From: Chloroflexota bacterium
Lineage (GTDB): Bacteria; Chloroflexota; Dehalococcoidia; FW602-bin16
Reading direction: 5' to 3'
NCBI GenBank assembly: GCA_004297765.1
Contig: SCTZ01000170.1
Location: forward strand, 1-64,000
DNA length: 64,000 bases
The notes beneath the pieces are model-generated. The model did not search any database. It was not told the DNA's origin and worked only from the letters and a program-made list of their open reading frames with translations. Below are positions 41,535 through 50,084 of the stretch, piece by piece (the first letter of the stretch is position 1; each line of letters begins with the position of its first letter). Both the position numbers and the translations under genes were made by a program.

Positions 41535-44500
41535 TCACGGTCCTCGAACGACGAAGCTACGGATGCGATTCGCGCCGCTTTCGGCGACGTAGACCAGACC
41601 CTGACGATCGACGGCGATGCCGCGGGGTGTCTCTAGCTTGAGATCCGGGCCGCCGGTGGACCCAAAGGCCATCTTCAACTCGCCATTCTGCGTAAAAGCG
41701 TAGAGCTGGCCGCTGCCGCCGGTCAGATACAGGTTTCCCTCCGCGTCCAGACTCAATCGCGGGCCGCTGACACCGCCGGAGTCGGCCGGCGCGACCCAGG
41801 ACTTGACGAAGCGTCCCTGGCTGTCGAGCTTCTGAATGCGGTTGTTGTTGGTGTCCGCCACGTATATATTTCCGTTTCTATCGACCGCCACATCGGATGG
41901 CTCCCGGAACTGCCCGTCTCCCATGCCCGGTGCGCCCCAGGCTGTGAGAAGCGTGCCAGATGGATCGACCTTCAAGATGCGGCTTTTCCCTGTGTCCGCG
42001 ATGTAGAAGTTGCCCTGACTGTCGATGTCGAAGCCGCGCGGGTGGTACATTTGAAGTGCCCCCAGATCGACCCGCCCCTGATAGGCTCCGTTGGAGTCGA
42101 ACTTCTGAATGGACCCCGTGGTGCTATCCAGGACCCAGACCGATCCGCCTGGACCGACGGCCAGGGCGAAGGCGTCCTGGAATTGCCCGTTTCCGTTGCC
42201 CCGTCCGCCCCATTGAGTTAGATACTCGCCCGTCAGCGAGAACTTCTCTATGCGCTGGTTGCCGTAGTCCAAGACGTAGAGCTTGTCCGATCCGTCGATG
42301 ACCAGGTCTCGCGGAGTGGAGAACATGCCGTTGCTCGTCCCCGCGCCGCCCCACCTGCTCGCGGCCCGCGGTGAGCCAAACGGCGGCAGCGGCGTAGCCG
42401 ACGGTGTAGGGGTCGCCGTGGGGGTCGGCGTCGGGGTCGCCGTCGGCGTGGCTGTAGGGGTGGAGGTCGGCGTCGGCGACGCTATCGCAGCAGCTTGTGG
42501 CTCCTTCGGACCCAGCACAGATAGAACCTCCGACGCAGTGGGGGGCGTTGCGATCCACAGCCTTTCCCATGGCAGAGGCTCCCTGTTGCCGCCCGGGGGC
42601 GTCCAGAATACGGTAATGCGTGAGAAGTTGCTCTCGTTTGTGAATCGGATACGAACATCGTGCGGCCCGGCGGTCAGGTCGACCGGTGCCTCAGCGTAGC
42701 GGTTGAGCGTTTCATTGTCCAAGATCAGTTGGTCATCTATGTAGATCCAGGAACGGTCGATGCTCTCCGAGCCGAATAGGTACGTGCCGCCTTGCGATAG
42801 GTTGATCTTCCCGCGCCATTCGATGCTATAAGGCCGTGGCAGCGGGGAGATGTGGAAATCGAAGGAGACCGCGCGATCAATCTGGGCGAAGGCCGGCGTT
42901 CCGGAGAAATCGCCGTTGCGATAGTAGTAGCCGATCAGACCGTTGTTAGGCACCCTTGAGGCAAACAGCGAGTTGGCGGGCACCTCCTGCCGTGGGATGT
43001 TCTTGGACGACCATAGTAGCTTGAGGGAGCCAGCCTGATCGACTCGGGCGCGCAGTCGAATGGCGTGCAAGCCCTTGGCCAGCGTAACGCTTTCCTCCAG
43101 GCGGCTGGCGCTGCTCTCCAAGAGCGGCCGACCGTCCACGGTCAATTCGGCCCAACCGCCGGTCTCCAGCGCAAATTGGTACGTGTCATAGGCGGGGATC
43201 AGGATGTTTCCCGTCCACTCGGCCGAGAAAGGCATGGGCAATGGCGGCTGCCGCCAATCGAAGGAGGTCGTCTGGTCGCGTCTCCTCAGGGCTGGCCCGC
43301 CGGCGAAATCGGATCCTTTGTAGTAGCTGGCGTCAAGACCGAAGATCTCAGCGGCATCTGCCGCGGACACCAAGGCGCTGTAGAGGATCGGCTGCCCCTG
43401 TGGTCCCTGCTCTTCGCGGATCTGGGCCCGCGGATAGAAGCCCTTCACGATGGGCATAATGTAGGCGTAGCTCGGATCCAGCAGCAAGAGGGCATCGCGC
43501 GCAGGCTGATCGCGCAATGGGAGAACGTCCTGCGGCTGAAAGGGCTTGGTTGGTGCGTTGGACGCCAGGAAACGCAGGGTCGGATGGCCCTGGAAGCCAG
43601 GCGAGACGTAGTTATCCTTGCCCCTCCCTTTGGTGGCCAGAATGGTGGCTACGCGCGCTTCCACCGCTGAGAAGGACGACCAGACCACGAAGTCGGACAT
43701 CTGTCGCCCGAAGTACAGGTTCAGGTTGATGTAGCCGACCACGATCGCCACGCCGGCCAAAGCGACGGGAAAAACGAGCCGGAAGGGCCGACCGAGAGCC
43801 CATTGACCCAGACGCCAGATCTGAAACAAGGCCACGCCTACCAGCAGGTACACGGCTGGAATGACGCCGATATCCCGATAGGACTGGGGAGCCTCGAAGT
43901 CCAGCGAGAGAATGCCGGGCATGAGCATGGCAAAGAACCAGGCCACTAGCAAGAAGTACCTGGAGCGGTGCAGCCGCAATAGACTATACCCGAGTCCCAG
44001 GATAGCCAGGGCGCTAGTAATGGGGTCCAGCATTGGGGCGCCCGGCAAGTTGTGCCGGCCGTTGTTGTCGCCAGAGTAGCTGAACATCAGCAGATGCTTG
44101 CGCGTGGTCTCCAGGACGGCACTGATGGACTCCTCCGTGGTCTTGCCATTGAAGACAAGAACCGTGGACTGTCTTTGAAAGAACTCCTGGGGATAGTCCT
44201 TGGCGTACAGCAGCAGCGGCGAGTAGACGATCGCGATAGTGATCAGCATCAGGACCACGCACCGAACACGCTGGGAATTAGGGCGCCAACCCTCGAAGAC
44301 GGCTTTGTGTCCGATAAACAAGAGAGCCAGAACGGGGACCATCACCGACGCGTAGTAGCCGTGTAGAGCCAGCCCCATCGCCAGTCCCGCCAGGATAAAA
44401 TCCCGGCGCTTCTCGGTCCGCAGCCCGCGAATGACAAGGTAGAGCGCGAAGACCTCGAATAGCACGGTCAGTATGCCATGCATCCCGACGCGGCTGAAGT

Positions 44501-45161
44501 TCACATGCCAGCGCGAGGTCGCCAGGAGAAAAGCCGCCACCAGACCCACCCGTGCGCCGAACAGGCATCGGGCCAGCAAGTAGAACCCCAGCACTGAGAA
44601 CACGCCCGCCGTGACGGACATGGCCCGCACGCCAACAGCGTCGGGACCGAAGATGCGGATAAAGAACGCCATGACGTAGAAGAATAGGGCCGGCAGTTGG
44701 GAGAGCCCTGGGATGAAGGTCGGTCGGTAGCTGGGATCCTCCAGAATGCGACGTGCCTCGATGCCGTTCTGGGCCTCATCGAACCAAAGACCAGGCGGCA
44801 TGTTGCCCAGGTTCAGGGCGCGAGCCAGTAGCGCGACCAGGAGGATCACGCCCAGCAGCCGTAGCTCCAGGTCCCACGGGCTGAAGGTGTATCCCCACAG
44901 CCTGATCTGTCCGGCGGCTAGCTCTCTTCCTTCACTCTCCACGCCTTGCGCGAGCCAGCGCCTCGCCAGGGGGATGGACATGGCGAAGAGAGCCACAGCT
45001 AGTCCCTGCAGGAGCAAGGGAAATGTGAGCGACTGCCGGGCCTCGAAGGCGAGAGCGGCTATCAGACTCAGCAGAACGCCTGTGCCCAACATCAGTGACG
45101 TGATGAGCCTTACCCGGACAACCGGCAAGTCATGCAGGGCCCGGTTCAGCAGCACCGTCAT
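41535..45161 (-). CDS. GT39-like glycosyltransferase with two PA14 domains, Thr/Pro linker and NHL propeller
   Basis: This 1,208-residue protein is a paralogue of the next gene. The GT-C core carries NMPPGLWFDEAQNGIEARRI and a helix-rich region to about residue 510. Two PA14 domains follow (NILIPAYDTYQFALETGGWA; KINLSQGGTYLFGSESIDRS; VFWTPPGGNREPLPWERL). A low-complexity linker of alternating Pro and Thr at about 895-930 then leads to six NHL repeats (GNGQFQDAFALAVGPGGSVW; GDGQFREPSDVAVDRNGNIY). The linker is the main difference from its neighbour and would give the propeller more freedom. The ATG overlaps the previous stop by one base (TAATG). The product is probably a surface glycosyltransferase; its donor and acceptor are unknown. 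Confidence 0.9.
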   Translation of the reverse strand: MTVLLNRALHDLPVVRVRLITSLMLGTGVLLSLIAALAFEARQSLTFPLLLQGLAVALFAMSIPLARRWLAQGVESEGRELAAGQIRLWGYTFSPWDLELRLLGVILLVALLARALNLGNMPPGLWFDEAQNGIEARRILEDPSYRPTFIPGLSQLPALFFYVMAFFIRIFGPDAVGVRAMSVTAGVFSVLGFYLLARCLFGARVGLVAAFLLATSRWHVNFSRVGMHGILTVLFEVFALYLVIRGLRTEKRRDFILAGLAMGLALHGYYASVMVPVLALLFIGHKAVFEGWRPNSQRVRCVVLMLITIAIVYSPLLLYAKDYPQEFFQRQSTVLVFNGKTTEESISAVLETTRKHLLMFSYSGDNNGRHNLPGAPMLDPITSALAILGLGYSLLRLHRSRYFLLVAWFFAMLMPGILSLDFEAPQSYRDIGVIPAVYLLVGVALFQIWRLGQWALGRPFRLVFPVALAGVAIVVGYINLNLYFGRQMSDFVVWSSFSAVEARVATILATKGRGKDNYVSPGFQGHPTLRFLASNAPTKPFQPQDVLPLRDQPARDALLLLDPSYAYIMPIVKGFYPRAQIREEQGPQGQPILYSALVSAADAAEIFGLDASYYKGSDFAGGPALRRRDQTTSFDWRQPPLPMPFSAEWTGNILIPAYDTYQFALETGGWAELTVDGRPLLESSASRLEESVTLAKGLHAIRLRARVDQAGSLKLLWSSKNIPRQEVPANSLFASRVPNNGLIGYYYRNGDFSGTPAFAQIDRAVSFDFHISPLPRPYSIEWRGKINLSQGGTYLFGSESIDRSWIYIDDQLILDNETLNRYAEAPVDLTAGPHDVRIRFTNESNFSRITVFWTPPGGNREPLPWERLWIATPPTASEVLSVLGPKEPQAAAIASPTPTSTPTATPTATPTPTPTATPTPSATPLPPFGSPRAASRWGGAGTSNGMFSTPRDLVIDGSDKLYVLDYGNQRIEKFSLTGEYLTQWGGRGNGNGQFQDAFALAVGPGGSVWVLDSTTGSIQKFDSNGAYQGRVDLGALQMYHPRGFDIDSQGNFYIADTGKSRILKVDPSGTLLTAWGAPGMGDGQFREPSDVAVDRNGNIYVADTNNNRIQKLDSQGRFVKSWVAPADSGGVSGPRLSLDAEGNLYLTGGSGQLYAFTQNGELKMAFGSTGGPDLKLETPRGIAVDRQGLVYVAESGANRIRSFVVRGP

Positions 45162-48100
45162 TACTTGGGGACCTCGAGCTTCTGAACGCGATTGTTGCCT
45201 GCCTCGACCACGAAGACGCTGCCTTGACCGTCGACGGCCACGCCGATCGGCAAGTTGTAGGAAGCGTTGTCGATGCCGGGCTTGCCAATCACGCCGAGCA
45301 AGATGCCCTGGCTGGAGAAGCGCAGCAGCCGGTGGTTCTCCGGATCGGTCACGATCACGTTGCCCGTGGGCTCGATCGCCAGCATAGGCTTGTTCAGGAT
45401 GCCCAGGCTTTCCCAGCCGCTCGCCAGCGGGATCTGCATCACGGGCTTGAACGTCTTGTCGAACTTCTGGATGCGCCGATTCCAGGTGTCTGCCACCCAG
45501 ATATTGCCGGTCCCGTCCGCTCCGATGCCGACCGGCTCGTTGAACTGACCCGGCGCGTTGCCCGCGCCGCCGAAGGCGGCGATGAACTTGCCCGAGGTGT
45601 CGAACACCTGGACGCGCTTGTTCCCGGTGTCGGTCACGTACACGTTGTCCTGGTTATCTATGGCGACCCCGCGAGGTCCGTAGAATTTGCCCGGATTGCC
45701 CTGTGCCGCGCCCTGAGTGTCCAGGTGCTCGCCCCACTGCGCCACGAACTTCAGATCGCTGTCGAATTTCTGGACGCGATGGTTCCAGGTGTCAGCCACG
45801 TACACGTTGCCCCTGGAGTCGACGGCGATGCCCCAGGCCCCGCCCGCGGATGGCTGGAACTCGCCCTGTCCGCTACCCTGTTTGCCCGCCTGAGCGAGGA
45901 GCTTCCCGGAGCTATCGAACTTCTGCACGCGATTGTTGAGCCCGTCGACCACGTATATGTTGCCCTGCCCATCCACTGTGATGCCCTTGGGTTCGTTGAG
46001 CTGCCCGGGGGCACTGCCCTTGCTGCCGAAGCTGAGCGTGCTGGGAATACTGATCTGCTTGGCTAGATATTCCTCGGGCACGCGCGATGCCGCGGAGCCG
46101 CCGACGAGCGGACTGGCATCCTTCGGGAAGAAGGCCACGGCGTCCGACGAGCCCAGAGGGACGGATACTTCCCGGTACATGAAGTAGCGCCACCAATGCT
46201 GCCAGCTATCGCCCGAGAGAAGATCGCGGGCCAAGCTGGAGAACGTCGCTCCACGGTAGTCCTCCGGATACCACCAGCGCAGCTTATACTTCTCGCCCTG
46301 GTCGTACTTGCCCAGGTAGATCTTGGCCTTGTCCACGTTGCTGGCATGCAGCAGCAATACGTCGCCGAGGGGAGGACCCGAGATGTTGCCAAGGGTCGGA
46401 TAGTCCACGTTCTTGTAGTCGCGCAGATACCAGGCCCAGGGCCAGGTGAAGCTCTCTGTCGCGTCGACCGTTATCTTCAGGTTGTTGCGCAGTCCGGTGC
46501 GCTGCGCCACCTGGTCGATCTCGTCCATAACCTTGGGAACGTCTGGCGAGCTTTGCGTATATACCAGCATCTCGACCGGGATATCGCCGTGCACGAAGCT
46601 GGCGATCCATGAAGCACGGACGGTGAGCAACAATCCGATGCCGAGCACGGCCGTCGCTATCAGTTGTAAACCCAGGCGCCTGCCCACCCGTTGTGTGCCC
46701 GTATGCAGCACACCGGCCAACAGGAGCAGCAGACCCAGCATGACAGTTACCTTGAGCAGGTTGCCCGAGTTGGCAAAGGGTCCGGGTTTCGCAAGCAGCG
46801 CGGCCACCAGACCGACCACGGCCAGCACTAGCAACGGAAATCCGAGGACCACCAGCCAGCCGCCGAGGTCGCGCGCCCTGTGCCAGTCGATGCGCGAGAG
46901 CAACTCACCGATGAGCTTGCTGGATAACAGCGCGAAAGGCAAGGCCATGTACAGAATGATCCACGGCATCTTCTCGCCGGCCACTGCGTAGGCCAGCAGT
47001 GCCGCAGCGCACCAGTACGTCAAGAAGCGCGGGAACAGACTGCGTCGCAGCGCGTAATAGACCGCCGCAACCAATCCGAAGCCCAGCGGCACAAACTCGT
47101 AGACCGGCAACAGGACCAGGTAGTAGTACCAGGGCTGGCTTCCACGCTGTACCTCGTGCTGTCCGAGCCAGTAGGCGAGCGAGCCCCAGACACCTGTGCC
47201 CAGCCCTGTGGGATTGGAGAAGAACGTGGTGAACAGCGGAACGTAGATGGACCAGAACAATCCTGCGCAGATCAGCCAGGTGCGACGGTTCCAGCGCATC
47301 CCAATCCAGACCGTGACGGCCAACAGGATCAGGAACAGAGGAGTGCCGTAGAAGAAAGCCGCCGTGGTGGTGAAGCCAGCTAAGCTCACCTGCTGCGCCA
47401 GGTCCACGTTCAGCATGCGAAAGACGACTGACGATCCTCCGACAAACATTGGCAGCGATAGTGTGCCCAGAAGCACGAGCAGATCGCCGGCCGGAGAGAG
47501 ACCCGTTAGCTGGGCGCCGCGTGCCAGAGCACGCAGCACCTCCGGCCCCGCCACGATCAGGAGGAAAGCCCCGAAGATGGCCACCGTGATGAACGTATCC
47601 TCTTTCGTGGTAAACGACAGGCTCAGCGCCGCAGCGCCCACGTACAGGTATATGGGGCGGCGCTCGGCCAGGTAGCGCCAACCGGCGATCACCAGGATGA
47701 GCGCCCAGACGGCCATGTAGATGTCGTGGCGAATGAAGCGGCTGTAGTAGAGAAACGAGGGCGAGATCGCGAGCAGAATAGCCGCCACCAGCGCGCCCGC
47801 GCGCCCGAGCTGTCCGCGCAGGAAATATGGCAGTCCGACCAGGATCGTGCCGAACAGGGCGGGCACGATGCGAGCGGTGTAGTCGTTCACGCCGAACAGG
47901 AAGTAGGCCAGCGCGTCGCCGTGGAAGAGCAGTGGCCCGTGCATCATAGGATCATGCACATAGCCGCGCCCCTGGAGAAGGTAGTAGCTGTACAGGGCGT
48001 GCAGACTCTCGTCGTGGTGCATGGCCCTGCTTCCCAGGTCCCACAAGCGCATCACCCCGGCCAGGAGAATCAGGGCGAGATAGGCCGCTTGTTCCCAGTT

Positions 48101-48220
48101 CAGGTTGAACAGCGTGGATGCCGGTCGATCCAGCAGGGATGCTCCCGGACCGCGATGAGGCAAGGGACCGGTTTTTCCCGAGCGATCGTCCGATCCTCGC
48201 TTTGTGGTCGTCATTCGCAT
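45161..48220 (-). CDS. Agl23-type (TIGR03663-like) membrane glycosyltransferase with C-terminal NHL propeller
   Basis: This protein of about 1,019 residues begins with a GT-C domain of the TIGR03663 type: AGVMRLWDLGSRAMHHDESL, HALYSYYLLQGRGYVHDPMM and HGPLLFHGDALAYFLFGVND. It has about thirteen membrane helices, then a soluble region with NVDYPTLGNISGPPLGDVLL. The last 280 residues are six NHL repeats, for example GQLNEPKGITVDGQGNIYVV and AWGIAVDSRGNVYVADTWNH. Unlike its neighbours it has no PA14 domain. The archaeal relatives are linked to protein N-glycosylation. The ATG at 48220 has GGAAGG about 9 bases upstream; a TTG start at 48253 would overlap the previous gene. Confidence 0.9.
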   Translation of the reverse strand: MRMTTTKRGSDDRSGKTGPLPHRGPGASLLDRPASTLFNLNWEQAAYLALILLAGVMRLWDLGSRAMHHDESLHALYSYYLLQGRGYVHDPMMHGPLLFHGDALAYFLFGVNDYTARIVPALFGTILVGLPYFLRGQLGRAGALVAAILLAISPSFLYYSRFIRHDIYMAVWALILVIAGWRYLAERRPIYLYVGAAALSLSFTTKEDTFITVAIFGAFLLIVAGPEVLRALARGAQLTGLSPAGDLLVLLGTLSLPMFVGGSSVVFRMLNVDLAQQVSLAGFTTTAAFFYGTPLFLILLAVTVWIGMRWNRRTWLICAGLFWSIYVPLFTTFFSNPTGLGTGVWGSLAYWLGQHEVQRGSQPWYYYLVLLPVYEFVPLGFGLVAAVYYALRRSLFPRFLTYWCAAALLAYAVAGEKMPWIILYMALPFALLSSKLIGELLSRIDWHRARDLGGWLVVLGFPLLVLAVVGLVAALLAKPGPFANSGNLLKVTVMLGLLLLLAGVLHTGTQRVGRRLGLQLIATAVLGIGLLLTVRASWIASFVHGDIPVEMLVYTQSSPDVPKVMDEIDQVAQRTGLRNNLKITVDATESFTWPWAWYLRDYKNVDYPTLGNISGPPLGDVLLLHASNVDKAKIYLGKYDQGEKYKLRWWYPEDYRGATFSSLARDLLSGDSWQHWWRYFMYREVSVPLGSSDAVAFFPKDASPLVGGSAASRVPEEYLAKQISIPSTLSFGSKGSAPGQLNEPKGITVDGQGNIYVVDGLNNRVQKFDSSGKLLAQAGKQGSGQGEFQPSAGGAWGIAVDSRGNVYVADTWNHRVQKFDSDLKFVAQWGEHLDTQGAAQGNPGKFYGPRGVAIDNQDNVYVTDTGNKRVQVFDTSGKFIAAFGGAGNAPGQFNEPVGIGADGTGNIWVADTWNRRIQKFDKTFKPVMQIPLASGWESLGILNKPMLAIEPTGNVIVTDPENHRLLRFSSQGILLGVIGKPGIDNASYNLPIGVAVDGQGSVFVVEAGNNRVQKLEVPK

Positions 48221-48249
48221 GGCTGGTATCCTTCCGTGTGCTGGCTCTC

Positions 48250-50079
48250 TCAATTGTTCAGCTGCACGATCGCCTGATTCCAGGTGGGGACGGGCTGCGT
48301 CTCGCCGTGGATAAGCCAGCGCCAGAAGGCGAATAACCCCTCCGGCTGATATGCGCCCACCTGATTCACGCGAGCCACGTATCCATCTGGCCTGCCGTTC
48401 TCTGGCGTGTCCCGCAGGGCGCCGATGACGACTGATGCGCCATCCGGCACGGTCTCGCCGACGGCCACGCTCTTGAAGTTCCGCAGATACCAGCGGAACG
48501 GCTGCTGGACGGCCGGGTCCAGGTTGATTGCCAGGTCCTGTCTGATCCCGGTCTGACGCGCGAACGTTGCGATCTGCCGGACCACGTTTGCCACGTCGGG
48601 CTGGGTGCGGGCCGGGTAGATTAGCTCCGCGGGGCTAATCGGATGGCTGGTTCGAGTCAAAGCGTGGAGAGAAAAGACTCCAAGCGCGACGAGAACGACG
48701 CAGCTCAGAACCGGCGCGAGCTGCCGGTCGAGAAGCCGCCACAATGAGGCGAGCACGAGCAGCAACCCGGCGATCGAGAGGATCAAGTATAGCACCTGCA
48801 GCATCTTCGGCGCCGGGCCCGCCGTCACCTGACTGATCATGATGAGCACGAAGCCACCGACGCTGACCAGGATGCCGAGATGGATCCAGGTCTCCGGGCG
48901 AAACGGCCACGACACCCAGCGGATTGTCCGATCGATGGCGATGGCTGCCAGCAAGGTAAGTGGCAGCAGCGCGATGAAGACCTGGCCGGAGCCCTTGGAG
49001 GCGGTAATCAGCAGCAGGAACAGGCCTACCACGGTCCAGAAGGAGGTGAATACCACGAACAGGGGGGATAGCAGGTCATCCCAGCGTGATTGACTGCCAG
49101 CCGTTCTCGTATCTGCCACCGGCGTCCACCATTGAGCAACGGGCGGGCGCTTTCGGAATAGGACCACCAGTCCTGCCAGCCCGAAGACAAGGGTGAGTGG
49201 CTCGTAGGAGAGTAGCAGCTCCAGGTGATAGTACCAGGGACCCGTGGGCGGGCCCGAGCCGAACTGGGCCAGCCACGTTCCGAGGGTGGGCAAGCCGAAG
49301 CTCGCGAGATTCGTGAGCAGCGCTGTGGAGATCAGCAGGAAGCCACCGAGCACCAGCGCCAGCATGCGTGCAAAGGTATCGCCACCGGCGCTCAGGATCT
49401 GCCACGTGTCGTTGAGCAGCTTGCTCGATCCGAAGGCGTAGACCGATGCGAAGAACAACAGGATGACCAACACGATGCCAACGGCCAGCGCGTCAGATAG
49501 AAGCAAGGCTGGGAGCAGCCCGGATGCTAACAGGGCGAAGCGGCGCCGGCCCGATTGCAGGTATCGGAACACGGCGATGACGAGTCCCAGCGCGAGCAAG
49601 GTCGCCACGATCTCGCCCGAAAGCGCGCGGGAGTAGTACACGGCCAGCGGAGAGACGCTGAGAAGAAGGGCCGCCCACAAGGCCGGCCTCCGTCCTATCA
49701 AGGGACGCAAGAACCAGCACAGCGCCGGCAGAGCGGACCCGACCAGGGCCGAGCCAAGGCGGGCGGCCAGATCGCTGCTGCCGAAGAGGAAGAAGCTCCC
49801 GGCTGCCAGCAGGTTTGGGAGAGGCGCCGCCCAGGTGCTGCCTACCCCTCCTTCGATAAGTTGCCAAGCCTGGTAGGCTCGCCCGGCCTCGTCGGAGCCC
49901 AGCGGCACGGCTGTCAGGTCTCGCAGGCGGAGGAAAAGCGCCAATCCCGTAAAGGCCATGTAGAGCACTATTTCGATTGAGAGAGCGGCCATCCATGGCT
50001 TAATGGCTGCGCCAGGCGCCAGAGGCTTCGCCGTGATTTCCGGTAGAGCAGACGGCCCACCGATAATTACTTCATCCAA
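48250..50079 (-). CDS. GT-C membrane glycosyltransferase without extra domains
   Basis: This 609-residue protein has about thirteen membrane helices and the GT39-like acidic motif LTAVPLGSDEAGRAYQAWQL in the first outer loop, followed by LAARLGSALVGSALPALCWF and YYSRALSGEIVATLLALGLV. The C-terminal soluble part has VVRQIATFARQTGIRQDLAI and FRWYLRNFKSVAVGETVPDG, which is close in pattern to the corresponding segment of the Agl23-like neighbour. It probably transfers a sugar from a lipid carrier. The start is uncertain: TTG 50079 lies just behind the DUF2298 gene stop, and the next in-frame ATG is at residue 29. Confidence 0.85.
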   Translation of the reverse strand: MDEVIIGGPSALPEITAKPLAPGAAIKPWMAALSIEIVLYMAFTGLALFLRLRDLTAVPLGSDEAGRAYQAWQLIEGGVGSTWAAPLPNLLAAGSFFLFGSSDLAARLGSALVGSALPALCWFLRPLIGRRPALWAALLLSVSPLAVYYSRALSGEIVATLLALGLVIAVFRYLQSGRRRFALLASGLLPALLLSDALAVGIVLVILLFFASVYAFGSSKLLNDTWQILSAGGDTFARMLALVLGGFLLISTALLTNLASFGLPTLGTWLAQFGSGPPTGPWYYHLELLLSYEPLTLVFGLAGLVVLFRKRPPVAQWWTPVADTRTAGSQSRWDDLLSPLFVVFTSFWTVVGLFLLLITASKGSGQVFIALLPLTLLAAIAIDRTIRWVSWPFRPETWIHLGILVSVGGFVLIMISQVTAGPAPKMLQVLYLILSIAGLLLVLASLWRLLDRQLAPVLSCVVLVALGVFSLHALTRTSHPISPAELIYPARTQPDVANVVRQIATFARQTGIRQDLAINLDPAVQQPFRWYLRNFKSVAVGETVPDGASVVIGALRDTPENGRPDGYVARVNQVGAYQPEGLFAFWRWLIHGETQPVPTWNQAIVQLNN

Positions 50080-50084
50080 CTCGT